Assembly (NCBI GenBank): GCA_039105265.1
Contig: JAPFFF010000010.1
Coordinates: 4,402,001 to 4,466,000 of the forward strand
DNA from: Tritrichomonas musculus
Taxonomy: Eukaryota; Parabasalia; Tritrichomonadida; Tritrichomonadidae
Length of the DNA: 64,000 nt
Reading direction: 5' to 3'
Under the pieces are notes generated by a model that saw only the letters and a program-made list of their open reading frames with translations, was not told where the DNA came from and did not search any database. Below, in pieces: positions 52,340 to 63,898 of this stretch. Made by a program: the position numbers and the translations under genes. Each line of letters begins with the position of its first letter. Position 1 is the first letter of the stretch.

Positions 52340-52790
52340 TTCAAAGTATGCTTCAACGATTCTTCTTGAATATTATTCGCCGAATCTCAAAAAAAAAAGA
52401 ATGGTAAAGAACAATTTAAAGCAGTGGATGATATTTGTTCTGCTATAAAAGAAGTTCACTAGGTTAGAAATATTTACAGAGATTTGAAACTTATAACTAT
52501 TTCTAAATTTGTGATTTTGATTTTTTACACACTAATAAAGCATGATTCAAAAATAATGAATCAGACTCAAATGACAGAAACTTTGAAATATATGGTGAAT
52601 AAACTTGTTCAAAAACGAGCAAAACAAAAAAAAATCTCATATCAGTAAAAGGTTTTAGAGATAAAATTCCAAGTAGCATCAAAAAAATCTTAATAGCATT
52701 AATCGAAGAATATTTGGCATACTAAGTGTATGATTCTCCATCCTTTTGTGAAATTTGTGAGAAATTGAAAAGATAAGAGAATAGCTGGGT
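52340..52790 (+). pseudogene. Protein kinase remnant (TKL-like)
   Basis: Reading the plus strand gives KEQFKAVDDICSAIKEVH, then VRNIYRDLKLITISKF (from HRDLKPxNI), later TETLKYMV in the place of YMAPE, then FRDKIPSSIKKILIALIEEY and DSPSFCEICEKLKR, the usual kinase end (RPSFxEI). The pieces lie in order but are split by stops and short gaps, and the N-lobe is mostly gone. It resembles the C-lobe of kinases such as the one at 25369. Confidence 0.6.
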
Positions 52791-52837
52791 TTGATTTGTA
52801 ATTAAAAAAATGATATTGATCTAAATATTATATGTAT

Positions 52838-53197
52838 GATACTCTTTATTAAAAGAAATATTTAACAATCAATAATGGAATTACATTTTTTTAATTTGTA
52901 TTTTTTGTTTTGCTTTATTCATTTTTTCATAAATCAATTAATATTATGTATGTTCCGATATATTGACTTAAAACAGAGATATCACTTTTGAAAATAAAAA
53001 ATGTATATTTACTGGAATTATTGAGATGATGATACTCTTTATTAAAAGAAATATTTAACAATCAATAATGGAATTACATTTTTTTAATTTGTATTTTTTG
53101 TTTTGCTTTAATTTTTTCATAAACAATTAATATTATGTATGTTCCGATATATTGACTTAAAACAGAGATATCACTTTTGAAAATAAAAAATGTATAT
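52838..53197. repeat. About 170-bp direct duplication, 193-bp period
   Basis: GATACTCTTTATTAAAAGAA starts both copies (52838 and 53031), which stay nearly identical to AATGTATAT, apart from small deletions in the second. It lies between the kinase remnant and the C2 gene. Confidence 0.75.
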
Positions 53198-53634
53198 AAA
53201 CTTATAAAATAAATATTCTGATAAAACGATTTAAAAAGGAATTACATAATAATTAAGATTAGACAATTTCTTAATTTAATATCAAAGAAACTTATTTGCT
53301 AGCCCAAATTTATGGTATACATTTTTTAATTGTATTTCATTTAGCGACGAAATATTTCCATTTTTCAGTATCTTTTATTTTGAGTTTCAATAGTTTATAA
53401 TTTATTTTAAAAGAGTAAATTGAAAAAAAAAAAAAAAAAATATTCAATGAAAATTAAATTGAAATATTCGGTAATAAGTTTTTTATATGAAATGATTTTT
53501 TTAAAAAAAAGCATAAAAAATTTTAGATATTATGTTGATATTTTAATGATTGTCGATAAATCATTCAAAAAGTCGGATATTGACAATCATTGTAAATAAG
53601 AGATAAAATGATAGATAAATCATTTATCTTCATT

Positions 53635-53639
53635 TCATT
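53635..53639 (+). promoter_or_regulatory. Initiator-like TCATT
   Basis: TTCATTTCATTTATTTATTT precedes the ATG of the C2 gene; the closer TCATT starts 16 nt before it. Confidence 0.45.
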
Positions 53640-53650
53640 TATTTATTTTA

Positions 53651-54283
53651 ATGTATCAGCTACATATTCGTGTAATTGAAGCAAAAGACTGTCCAAAATT
53701 TGATAACTTTAACTCTTCAGACCCATATGTTATCATAAGAGCAAATGGCACAGAGCAAAAAACAAGAGTAATTAGCAACAATTCTAACCCAGTCTGGAAT
53801 CAAGATTTTCACTTTGATATCCAAAATCCAGCTAATGGAGTTATAGAAATAAGAATGAAAGATAGTGATGGAGCTGCACAAGGTAAAGATGATGATATGT
53901 GCACTTTGAATCTTTCTTTCAGTGCTTTCCCAGTTGGTCAAGTTATTGATAATTGGTACGACATGACTCCTTGCAAGCAAAAGAAAGGTGCAGCTAAACT
54001 CCATTTAACTGTTAACATCGTTCCAGCTGGAACACCAGCATTTTCAAATCTTGGTGGTTATCCTCAAGGAGGCTATCCACCACAAGGAGGTTATCCACCA
54101 CAAGGAGGTTATCCACCACAAGGAGGTTATCCACCACAAGGAGGCTATCCACCACAAGGAGGTTATCCACCACAAGGAGGTTATCCACCACAGGGAGGTT
54201 ATCCACCACAAGGAGGTTATCCACCACAAGGAGGTTATCCACCACAGGGAGGTTATCCACCAAGAGGCTACCCACCACGCTAA
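53651..54283 (+). CDS. C2-domain protein with GYPPQ repeats
   Basis: A 210-residue protein. Residues 1-120 form one C2 domain with Ca2+-binding loops: [10 protein letters not shown] in loop 1 and [14 protein letters not shown] in loop 3. The strand motif [16 protein letters not shown] is typical. The domain should dock on phospholipid when Ca2+ rises. From about residue 134 the tail is GGYPPQ repeats, about eleven units, ending RGYPPR. Such Pro/Tyr/Gly/Gln tails are flexible and found in membrane-associated or aggregating proteins. The coding repeats are 18-bp near-copies, so length may differ between strains. The start is the first ATG and follows an initiator-like motif. Confidence 0.9.
   Translation: MYQLHIRVIEAKDCPKFDNFNSSDPYVIIRANGTEQKTRVISNNSNPVWNQDFHFDIQNPANGVIEIRMKDSDGAAQGKDDDMCTLNLSFSAFPVGQVIDNWYDMTPCKQKKGAAKLHLTVNIVPAGTPAFSNLGGYPQGGYPPQGGYPPQGGYPPQGGYPPQGGYPPQGGYPPQGGYPPQGGYPPQGGYPPQGGYPPQGGYPPRGYPPR
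54052..54265 (+). repeat. 18-bp coding repeat (GGYPPQ)
   Basis: About eleven tandem copies of an 18-bp unit, GGAGGTTATCCACCACAA with minor variants. Frames on other strands across this region are artefacts of the repeat. Confidence 0.9.
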
Positions 54284-54753
54284 GCCTTAAAAATTAACTA
54301 TGAAATTTACTAAATATCATTATAAATTAAATAATGTGTTTTTTATTTTTTAATTAATACAAATGATATAAATTCTTATCTTTTATAGATATAATTAATG
54401 CAAATTTTCTTTAAAAATATGAAATTGTTTTGCAATGAGATATGGAGATGGTGGTTTTTTATCATATAAAATATGAGAATAAGCAATGACGCAGAATGTC
54501 TCATAATTTAAATAGTGAGTAAGATTATATGCAAAATCTATCAAAAAATATGTTTATGAAAGTGTTTTATTGTCCTATGATGAAACACATATTTCAAAAT
54601 TATGATTCATCATAACTAATCTAGATAAAAAATGATCGTTTAAAATTTTTGAAATAAAAACAGAATACAAAATAATCGTGTTTTGATCGTTATGAGTATT
54701 GAAAAAATAAAAAGATGATAGAGCAATGATAATAATTTTTATATAAATAAATT
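54284..54753. other. Intergenic, nothing recognised
   Basis: AT-rich spacer after the C2 gene, no gene seen. Confidence 0.5.
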
Positions 54754-54757
54754 TTAA

Positions 54758-55105
54758 GGTTCTCCTTCCCTAAAAAAATGTATATTATTCAATATTGAAT
54801 TAACTCATAGAATATATAATTCAATAGAGCATTTTTCGGAAAAAGTTTTGGTGAAAAATAAAAATATTTAGCCTCAACGATTAAATCTTCTTTTATTCAA
54901 AATTTTATTAATTTTTTAATTTTTGTGGTTTCTATCTGTAAAAAAACAAAATCGGTAATATTTCATAAATATATTTTTATTCAATCTTTTGAAATATATA
55001 TCTATATAAATTTTATATTTTAATTCATTTTTAAAAACGATATTTATGTATATTTTATTTGTGAAATCTCATTGAATTTTATCTTATGAATTTGAAAGGA
55101 GAACC
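54758..55105 (-). mobile_element. TTAA-flanked MITE, copy 2 (GGTTCTCC family)
   Basis: 348 bp, inverted relative to the copy at 14605-14951 and very similar along its length. TIRs are GGTTCTCCTTCCC and GAAAGGAGAACC. The left flank is TTAA (54754-54757), and the right flank is TGAA, one change from TTAA. Confidence 0.8.
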
Positions 55106-55277
55106 TGAATATAAATTATAGAAAAAAGTTTTATTTTCAAAACCGTCTCTCCAATTTTTTTATATTTTCAAAATCACAATTTTTTTTTCGTTATAAGGAT
55201 TGCTCAGAAGTTTTACCTATACTCTATAATCAAAATAATCTAAATCCAATTTAACATCATTTTAATATTTGTAATTT

Positions 55278-55963
55278 TGGATTGCTCAAACTTTGGGAGT
55301 TGAACACCCTGTTGATATTACAACATTTATAAAAAATGGCGTAGTACTTGTTCAGCTTGCTAAAATTTTAGCATGTAAAGAAACTATAAGAAGATTGTCT
55401 TTGTCCCCAAATGAAACATAGACATGGTTTAAAATTGTGATTTATCACTTGATTTGTTTTCTAAGGATGGTGTCCGTTTTATTGGAATATCAGGTCGAGA
55501 TATCAGTGAAAGTTACGAAAAGCTCATCTTTGAACTTGCATGGGCCATTATTTCTCATTACTCAATTGGAAATAATAAAAAAAGCAAAGATTCTTTTTTA
55601 TTGTGGGCAAATAAACGCACTAAAAATTACCAAAATATTCAGAACTTTTCACCATACGGTTTATCAATATGCGCTCTACTAGGTTATTATGTTTAATATA
55701 AAATAAATTATGAATTACATGATACAAAAGAATCAGAACGCAATTTACAGCTTGCAATGGAAAAATTTGTAATTCCTGTTTTTATTTATCTTGATGATTT
55801 AAACAATCAAGAATCAAAATTGGATCAACAAATTCTTTTGACTCAATTATCAGCAGCAAAAACTGTTTTAGAAATTATTCCACGACAGAAATCCTTTGAA
55901 ATCTCAGAGCAATCAGTTGATCTTTTTGAGGAAATAGAATACAAAGCAGCCACCCTCAGTTAA
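55278..55963 (+). pseudogene. Tandem calponin-homology (alpha-actinin-like) remnant
   Basis: WIAQTLGVEHPVDITTFI and KNGVVLVQLAKILACKE are the start of a CH domain. The frame ends in TAG at 55419. The next frame gives LFSKDGVRFIGISGRDI and SYEKLIFELAWAIISHYSI, then SFLLWANKRTKNYQNIQNFS. These are the CH1 end and CH2 start of alpha-actinin-type actin-binding proteins. After another stop a third part reads NLQLAMEKFVIPVFIYLDDL and on to 55963. So at least two stops and one frameshift break a former actin cross-linker head. Rod and EF-hand parts are not seen. Confidence 0.7.
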
Positions 55964-57594
55964 AGAAAGTTTAGTTATTAACTGCGCAATAAGTTAAATA
56001 ACGTTAAGACAGTCAAAAAAATTGACTATGAAGATATGAAAGATACATTGTTATTAATAATTGTGTCATTAATTCTTTTGATTCTTTTTGAGTTTAATAT
56101 TGTTTAAACTGATCTGTAAACTTCATTCAGTAAAAAATAAATAATGCCGCGGTGTTTTATATAATTATCATGTAGATAAAATAATGATGACAATCATAAT
56201 ATGATTTATATTTATAATTTAAAATCAAAGTTTTCCTTATATAATTATAAAATTATGTTTTCTCCCCTCCAAATTATAATTTTACTAAAAATACTAAGAA
56301 TGATATTGCAATTACAACAAAAATACTTTAAATTCGGCATATTATAAATAATTTATTAGTTCAAGATAAATATATGAATATATATTTGATATTATAAAAT
56401 GTTAATTCCATAATTTATAATTATTAATATGAAAGCTTATTGCATATAATTTGATCATGCTCATGATTAAATGTTGATCTATATGCATCCAAATGCAGTA
56501 TGTATCAAAATATTAATAAAAGCAAACGATTAAGTCATATTTTTGATGAAATGATTTTTTTTAACAGAAACTGGTAGATTCAAAAGTTGTTGAAGCCAAT
56601 AAATTTACTTTTTTATCATCAATTGAATAAAAAATAGGAGCTTTCTAGAATTAAATAGATAAATCAAAATTTTGAAATTTGATTCTGTTCGTTTGATACC
56701 TAAAGCTTCTTTGTTTTGTCTCAAGTATTTCTCTGAGTTAATTTTTATTAATTATAACTATAACAATTTAATTCGGATTAACATTTATCGTTTATAAACT
56801 AGAAAAAAAGTGTTAATGAATGAAATTTCTGAGCTGGATCATGAAATATGTTTGCTGATTTTTTGGTTTATCATTTATCAAGATATTGATTAGATTTGCA
56901 ATAAACGATATGAATATTTTCAATTCATTCTTTTTCAAATTTTTATAAGTATATCTGTTTATTTTATCTATTATCTTTTGTAAATTATTTTAATCTTAAT
57001 TTTAAAATAATTGCATAAAACTATTTTAATTTTATTTCTATATACTCAGATAAAAATTCGAGATATAAAAGATAAAGATATGATATCACCAATAAAAATT
57101 TTGAATTCGTAAAACCATAAAAATTATATCACCTAACGTCATTTCATCAATTTGTATTTTTTTTATTATTATTTATAAAAAACTCTTTATTATCCTTTGT
57201 TTGTAGTCATATGTTTTATTTTTCAACAAAAAATAAATAAAAGAGATTTTTTGTAATCAATTTTTTTTGTCAAGTCGTTCCAATGTGTTTTTCGTATATA
57301 AATCACATGTAAAACATTATATTATGAGTTTCTCTTAACTCATCTTTTATTAAATGTCTTTTGATAAAGAATAATCCCTAAAAATAATTGCATTAATATA
57401 ATGTTTATTTTTATTTTTATTAGCTATCTTTTATTTGCTAGTCACTGTAGCTTTGTAATAATATAGATTTTGAATTTTTTGGTAACCATTTTTTTATCAA
57501 ATGTATTGCGCTCAATAATTGCAGAATTTTGAACCATATTTTGGTCGTAAGAGATATCACTTTTTCAAAAAGTTTATACTTGTATTGGCATTCT
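55964..57594. other. Intergenic, nothing recognised
   Basis: 1.6 kb of AT-rich DNA before Arp3. The Arp3 promoter must be at its right end, but I cannot place it with confidence. A TCAAAAAGT word lies at 57564. Confidence 0.5.
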
Positions 57595-58851
57595 ATGGCT
57601 CAAAGTAACCCTCCAGTTATTATCGATGTAGGTACAGGATACACCAAAATGGGGTATTCATGTAACAGCCGACCCGATTTTATTATTCCAACGATCATTG
57701 GTAACAAAGATATGAAAAATGTTTCACAATCGCAAATAGTTGGTACAGAAGACCTTGATTTTTACATTGGATATGAAGCGATCAATAATATGCAACTATA
57801 CCCGAATACTAATATTATGAAACACGGACAAATTGACGACTGGGATAAGATCGAACAATTTTGGGAGCAATGTTTCTTCAAGTACCTTCGCTGTGAACCA
57901 GAAGATCACGCCGTACTTTTAACTGAGCCACCTTTAAACTCCCCCGATAACCGTGAATATACAGCCGAAATTATGTTTGAAACGTTTAATGTTCCATACC
58001 TTTATATTGGTATGCAAGCTATGCTTGCTATTGCGGCATCATGGACAAGCAAAAGTCCAAAGAGTTTAACAGGTTGTGTTGTTGACTCAGGTGATGGAGT
58101 TACACACGTTATCCCAGTTATTGAAGGTTATCCAATTTCAAATGCTATTCAACATGTTCCAGTTGCTGGTAGAGAAATGACTCTCTTTATTTCAGAGTTG
58201 TTGAAAGATCGTGAAAAGTCTGTTCCACCAGAGGATAGATTTGCTACTGCCAAAGCAATCAAAGAGCGATACTGCCGAGTTGCTATGCATCCAAGTGCTA
58301 TGTTTAAGAAGTTTGATGATAAACGCGATGAATATATTCTAAAATATACAGGTACAGCATCAAAGACAGGTAAGAAATTTGAATGTGAAGTTGGTCCAGA
58401 ACGTTTCTTAGCCCCAGAAGTTTGGTTTTCGCCAGAAATTGTTAGCAGTGAGTATACTACACCAATTTCAGTTCTTATTGATCGTGCAGTTCAACTTTCA
58501 CCAATTACGAACCGTACACAACTTTATGGAAACATTGTTCTTTCAGGAGGATCAACAACATATAAAGGTTTAGGCAAACGTCTTCAGAGTGATGTTCAAG
58601 TTTTAGTTGATGAACGTCTTAAAGAAAACGCAGAGAGAGAATCTAAACGTATTGGTAGAAAGATTCAAGCAGGAAACGTTAAAGTTACTATCAACGAACA
58701 CAAACGTCAACAATATGCGGTTTGGTATGGAGGTGCAATGTTGGCATCAATCGATGGCTTTTATAATAAATGCCATGATCGTGCACGCTATCTTGAAGTT
58801 GGTCCATCAATTGCACGTGCAAGCAGCATGTTTGGCGAAAGTGCCGTATAA
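57595..58851 (+). CDS. ARP3: Actin-related protein 3 (Arp3)
   Basis: A 418-residue Arp3, the same length as the human protein. With Arp2 and five smaller subunits it forms the complex that nucleates branched actin. Motifs are VIIDVGTGYTKMGY (ATP phosphate loop 1), GDGVTHVIPVIEGYPI (phosphate loop 2) and LSGGSTTYKGLGKRL (adenosine region). The Arp3-specific LLKDREKSVPPEDRFATAKA and the C-terminal WYGGAMLASIDGFY are also clear. The frame is open further upstream but without an ATG, so the ATG at 57595 is the start. In the trichomonads this complex serves ameboid spreading on host surfaces. The gene has higher GC than its surroundings and no defect. Confidence 0.97.
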   Translation: MAQSNPPVIIDVGTGYTKMGYSCNSRPDFIIPTIIGNKDMKNVSQSQIVGTEDLDFYIGYEAINNMQLYPNTNIMKHGQIDDWDKIEQFWEQCFFKYLRCEPEDHAVLLTEPPLNSPDNREYTAEIMFETFNVPYLYIGMQAMLAIAASWTSKSPKSLTGCVVDSGDGVTHVIPVIEGYPISNAIQHVPVAGREMTLFISELLKDREKSVPPEDRFATAKAIKERYCRVAMHPSAMFKKFDDKRDEYILKYTGTASKTGKKFECEVGPERFLAPEVWFSPEIVSSEYTTPISVLIDRAVQLSPITNRTQLYGNIVLSGGSTTYKGLGKRLQSDVQVLVDERLKENAERESKRIGRKIQAGNVKVTINEHKRQQYAVWYGGAMLASIDGFYNKCHDRARYLEVGPSIARASSMFGESAV

Positions 58852-60136
58852 ATTAAGACTCATTTTTTAAAAGTTTTTAAGCTGCAATAAAGTGCTGAAA
58901 AGATATTAGAGGCACATTAAAATTTTCTTATTTTTTCGAACTTAATTTTATTATTTCTTTTTTTCTTTTTTTTTTTTTTTTTTTTTTTTTAATCATTTGC
59001 AAATCAGTGTTCATTGATGTTATATTAGTGTGACTTGCTATTCTTTAGTTAGAAATATAATCAAAAAAAATTGTAGCGAAATACGTTAAAAATTTGATAA
59101 GTCTGCTCACAGAAAAAGTTGAAAATCCTTCTTTTCTCAAATTGGTTGAAACACTGTGTTTATTAGATATATGTGATGCAAAAATTAATATAAACTATTT
59201 TTTGGTAGTTTTGAGATATGAAACACAGTTATTTATAAAAAAAGTGTCATATTATGAAATATCATATTTTTTTTTCTACATTGACCAAGAAGCTATTACT
59301 TCATGAAGGTTTGTTATATTTCGATAATCGATAACAATTATTAGTACGTTTTTATGATATTGATAACAATCAAATATCGATAAAAATTTTCACAAGTATT
59401 CAAATCTGTTCGAAATAAAAAATACAAATATATTTGTTTATAATAAATTTTAATTAATAAAAATGAGAAAATATGTTATTTTAATGTTATATTTTCTTTT
59501 GTAAATTGAAAAATAAAATATAATGATATATAGCAAGTGAAAAATGCCTGATAGTGATCAATCTTTATCAAATTTAGAATATTTTTCATATAACATTTCC
59601 GATATGATTAACGATTTCCTTAAAATATGGATATCAGATTTACTTATAGTCCCGTCTGATTGGCTGAAAATGTCATTCTGGGAGTGAAAATGCGAAACTT
59701 TTTGAGAGTGAAAAATTGAATGTTTTATTTTTAAGATTTTAAAAAATTCCTGTTTTTTTAATATATATTAATTAGTATAAAATTTTTCAAAGTTCGATAT
59801 TGCACTGATTTAAATCTTTTAAAAAATAGTCCTTATGATATATTTTGTATCCAATAATAAATTAATCAGCTCAAAATAATATTATGTTAACTTTTATCTG
59901 GAAATATCAAAAATATAATTTTATTTTTTCTGTTAAATTAAATTTTTCCAAACTAATAATTTAATATTTTATTTATTTAACTGTTTTTCAAATAATAATT
60001 AATCATATAATTATTTCTTATGAAGTTATTCTTGCGATAAATATTTTTATTTAATGAATTTTTTGTGAACATTTGAAAGGGTTATTTTATGAATTTATCA
60101 ATTACCTTGAAATGTTAAAAATCTCTTTTTTTAGCG
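58852..60136. other. Intergenic, nothing recognised
   Basis: AT-rich DNA with a T-run near 58960-58990 and several TCGATAA words at 59315-59385. A 70-codon frame at 59094 lacks support. Confidence 0.5.
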
Positions 60137-60203
60137 ATCAATCTTTTGCGGGGCTGGTTCCAGCCCCGCAAAAGATTGGTCGTTATGGGGGCGAAGCCCC
60201 CAT
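60137..60203. repeat. Two adjacent GC-rich hairpins
   Basis: Hairpin 1 (60137-60180) has a stem of about 20 bp containing CTTTTGCGGGGCTGG, closed by a TT loop. Hairpin 2 (60185-60203) is ATGGGGGC / GCCCCCAT with a GAA loop. Their GC content contrasts sharply with the flanking DNA. No frame spans them. Confidence 0.85.
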
Positions 60204-62236
60204 TAAAAACATTTGATATTTTTTAATTCTTTTAAGATTATATTTTTTTTTAGAGAAATTTCTATAAAGCACAAATTATTTAATTATTTCCAAAGCTCAT
60301 TAACATATTAACATACTAAATTTTTAAAACGCTCTTTTGAACTTTTATAATAACATTTCTAGCATTAGTAAGCTGTTTTCTTAAATTTTTATAAAATTAA
60401 TCTTTCATATAAAATATCCAAAACCATTAGATATACATACTAGAAGTGCGAGAACTAAAATAACGTATTTTTTGTTTTAAAAAAAGATTGATTTTTCAAA
60501 AAATAATTCGTTAGCCTTATGATTTTTTTAATAAAATAAAGTATATAATTGATTTTGTATATTATATATCAGTATCGCACTATTTGAAAGTTCATACGTT
60601 GAAATTCAAATTTTACATATTTTGAAGAATATGATTGAAGTTGAAATAATATTGATTATTTATTCATTTTATCATATTCTAAATAGAGTTATTGATATAA
60701 TTTCTAATTAATATATATATAATATTATAATATAAATAAGATAAATTTATTTTAGCAAAAAAATTATAGAAAACATAAATATCTAGCTATAATATTAATT
60801 TTATCGGGATAACTATTTTATATTAGAATTAAATTATATTGTATGATATTATATTATGATTATTTATAAATCCGCTCGATGGGCGTAGTTTTATTTTTTT
60901 ATTCACAAAAATTTAAAAAAGAATTGAGTAGAAATGTTCGTTTGGCTTAAATCCCCTCAAAATTCAATGCAATGTTCGTTAGGCTTAAATCCCCTCAAAA
61001 TTCTGTACAAATTCCGTTATATAATATTTTATTAATATTTCTTAAATATCAGTAAATTAAAAATAAATAAAATGTAATATATAATTTTTGGACGAAATTT
61101 ATTTTAAAAAATATTTATTTTATCTTGAAATAGCAAACAGGGGACAGATCTTATCTTCAATAATTTTATAAATCTATTTTCACACTTTATACGCTTAATA
61201 CTTTCATTAAATTAAATAATAATCTAATAATAACAGACCATTATAATAAACAAGACTAAAATAATTAATTATCAAGAATTTCAGATTATATCTTTATAAA
61301 CCATGCATTATTCATAAGAGAAATAATTATTAAACCAATTAAATATCAGTTATTTGTCAAATGACAACAATAAAACATATTTTTGAAAATCTTTTTATCA
61401 TAATCGTAATTCTTAACCAAGTAAATAGTTTAATTTATGAATTATCAAATAATATCATTGATATTAGTAATAATTGATCATTTTATGCTATATTCTTTGT
61501 TTGTATAATTTTCTAATATTGAAATCCTTTAATTGTTCAACGATTACAAAAGTTAAAAATGTGAATATTTAAATTTTTTTATGTAAACAAATATAAAAAT
61601 TACCTTAAAAAACAAAGTATTTGGTGCTCTTTTTTTTTTTTTTTAGAAATAAAAATTTGATTTTTTTTTTTTTTTCTCATATTCAATTTTAAAATCAATA
61701 TAATATTACTCGTAGCGAACCAAATTAAAAAATTATACATTAATTATACATTATTTTACCTGTATAAATAAATATCTAAATTTGAAATAAATTGGTTAAC
61801 CAAAGGTAGTTCTCGCACCTCTTACATACTTAAATAAAATCTTTTTTTTAGTTTCTGTTTTGACTGAATTTAATTCATATATAAGAACTCAATCATATTT
61901 CGTTATTTCTAAAATTATTCTTATTAACCAATATAAAATATCGTGGCAACAGCATTTTTTTATAATATTTTCATATAGATGATATCTTTAATCATTTTCA
62001 AATTTGGATCATATTTCACACTTATGTATTTTTTTAATCATTAACATACTTCACACTTATGACAATTTTATTAATAATTAAAAATAAATGGATAATTAAA
62101 AACAAATGTTTAATTTTAATTATAACTTTTTTAGAGGCTATTTGGCAACATTGTGACAGCTTTTCTAGTTTTTTTTTTGTTTTGTTTTGTTTTCTGATTA
62201 AAATTAATGTATTCTTTATAGTAATCAGGGATGTTT
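60204..62236. other. Intergenic, nothing but a short tandem repeat
   Basis: Two kilobases of AT-rich DNA. Two 38-bp units, starting ATGTTCGT and containing GGCTTAAATCCCCTCAAAAT, stand in tandem at 60934-61003. A 61-codon frame at 62059 is not convincing. Confidence 0.5.
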
Positions 62237-62378
62237 ATCGATAGTGTCCGATAACGGTTAAATACGTTGCCAATATTATCGATATTATCGGGAGTAGAGT
62301 AGAATAACCGATACTATCCGATAATAAATATCATTATCGATAAAAACGGTTTTTATCATGGCCAATAATGACCGATAT
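62237..62378. repeat. Cluster of CGATA/TATCG words
   Basis: About ten CGATA or TATCG words lie in about 140 bp, in both orientations (such as CGATATTATCGGG, CCGATACTATCCGATAA and ATTATCGATAAAA). Spacing is irregular, so it is not a simple tandem repeat. It could be a protein-binding cluster or a decayed inverted-repeat element. Confidence 0.5.
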
Positions 62379-62535
62379 TTTTAACTTTTTTAAGGTAAAG
62401 AAAAGATATTTACTAGAAATTATGGCTATTTAATTGTTATATAATTATATAAAAGTTATTTTTACAAGTAATGACATATAAAAAAGCTTGTATGTACAAA
62501 TGATCAAATTATTTAAAAAGATTTTTTATATTTCA

Positions 62536-63898
62536 AGAGGATGTCCCACAAACTAAATAGTCTATAGATTCTTCCATATTTTTGATATTGTTTTTAATAT
62601 TTTATATTAAAATTAAATAAACTATATAATTATTATTTTGTCGAAGAAAATTTAAAATATACAACAAATAAACTTTTGTTTCAAAATTGAATTATTTTTC
62701 AATATTTTGAATATGATTCATCAAAATAAAAAAATAAAAAAATTTTTTTTTTGGCTTAATTTAATTGAAATACTGATTTTTATTAATGAAATTTATATTT
62801 AAAAATAATCCTCTGAAAGTAAAACTCTTGATTTTTAATATATTTGTTCAAATTAATTTGATTAATTTAAGATTCCGAAAAGAAAATCCATAAGAAAGAA
62901 TATTATAGCAAATAAATAATAAAAATCAAAAGTAATATTTAAACATAATTATAATTTCTTGAAAATTGTTTTTATTCATTATTATTCATTGGTTTTTTTT
63001 TTCATTTTTTGCAGTAGAAGATGAGCTAGTACCAAAATCGTGTGAACTTATGAAGTATTTATAAAAATTTAACTTAAGTTTATTGTTTAGGTCGTAAATA
63101 TTTTGAAATTAAATAGATTAGGTAATTTTTTTTTAGCAATTACCAACTTTTTGTAATTAAAAAATCTGAAATCCTAATTTTTGGAGTATATAAATAATGA
63201 TACCATCATTTAATAATATAAATTTCTTTCCAAGTTGTATGTGATTATCTGAATTCTAGTAATAAGCTTAGCAAACTATCCTTTATTTCCAAATATCGGA
63301 TCTATTCGATCTATTATATTTCTATAATTGATTTTTTTGCTTTTGATTGCTTCATGTTTTCATATAAAAAGAATAAAAACCAAATTGTACGTTAAGAATT
63401 TTAAATTTAACGTACTGAGCCATTGAAATTTTTTTTTTTTTTGAATTAGTATTTGGTCAAAAATGATTTAGCAAATTTATTTGCTAATATCTTAATTTTA
63501 ACTCGACAAATTTTTGATTAATATATTAATTTATAATTTAATAAAATTAAAAAAAAAAAAATAATGATTAATAGAATATTTATAGACTATTTTTTTTGTT
63601 TCAATCAAAACAACTTGATGATCTTGTTTTTACAAAAGAAAATCAAAATCGTGGCGCAAAAATGCAAATTACTATTATAATCATGCTACTAATGCTGTAT
63701 ATCCTTTCAAAACAAAAAAATATATTTACAAGTCAAAGATATTGAGAATTATATTATTTTCACGAATCAGTCATTCAGCTAAATTATAAGTAGATTTAAA
63801 CTTTATCGCTTACATTTATTTGATTTTTCTTATTTTGAACAACAATAAAATAGAAATCATTGAAAAAAATTGAATTTTATTTCTGTCGGACATCCTCT
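62536..63898. mobile_element. 1.4-kb TIR element with 8-bp target duplication
   Basis: AGAGGATGTCC at the left pairs with GGACATCCTCT at the right. The 8-bp repeat ATATTTCA flanks it exactly (62528-62535 and 63899-63906). An inner inverted pair (ACTAAATAGTCTATAG near 62553 and its partial partner near 63583) suggests longer imperfect arms. No coding capacity. The 8-bp duplication is hAT-like; the TIR sequence does not decide the family. Confidence 0.6.

Noticed and set aside
53717-54290. Long frames on the minus strand and in other plus frames across the C2/GYPPQ gene
   Set aside because: They result from the 18-bp repeat being open in several frames. The plus-strand frame with the C2 domain is the gene.
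59094-59306. 70-codon frame after Arp3
   Set aside because: No ATG-initiator context and no family similarity.
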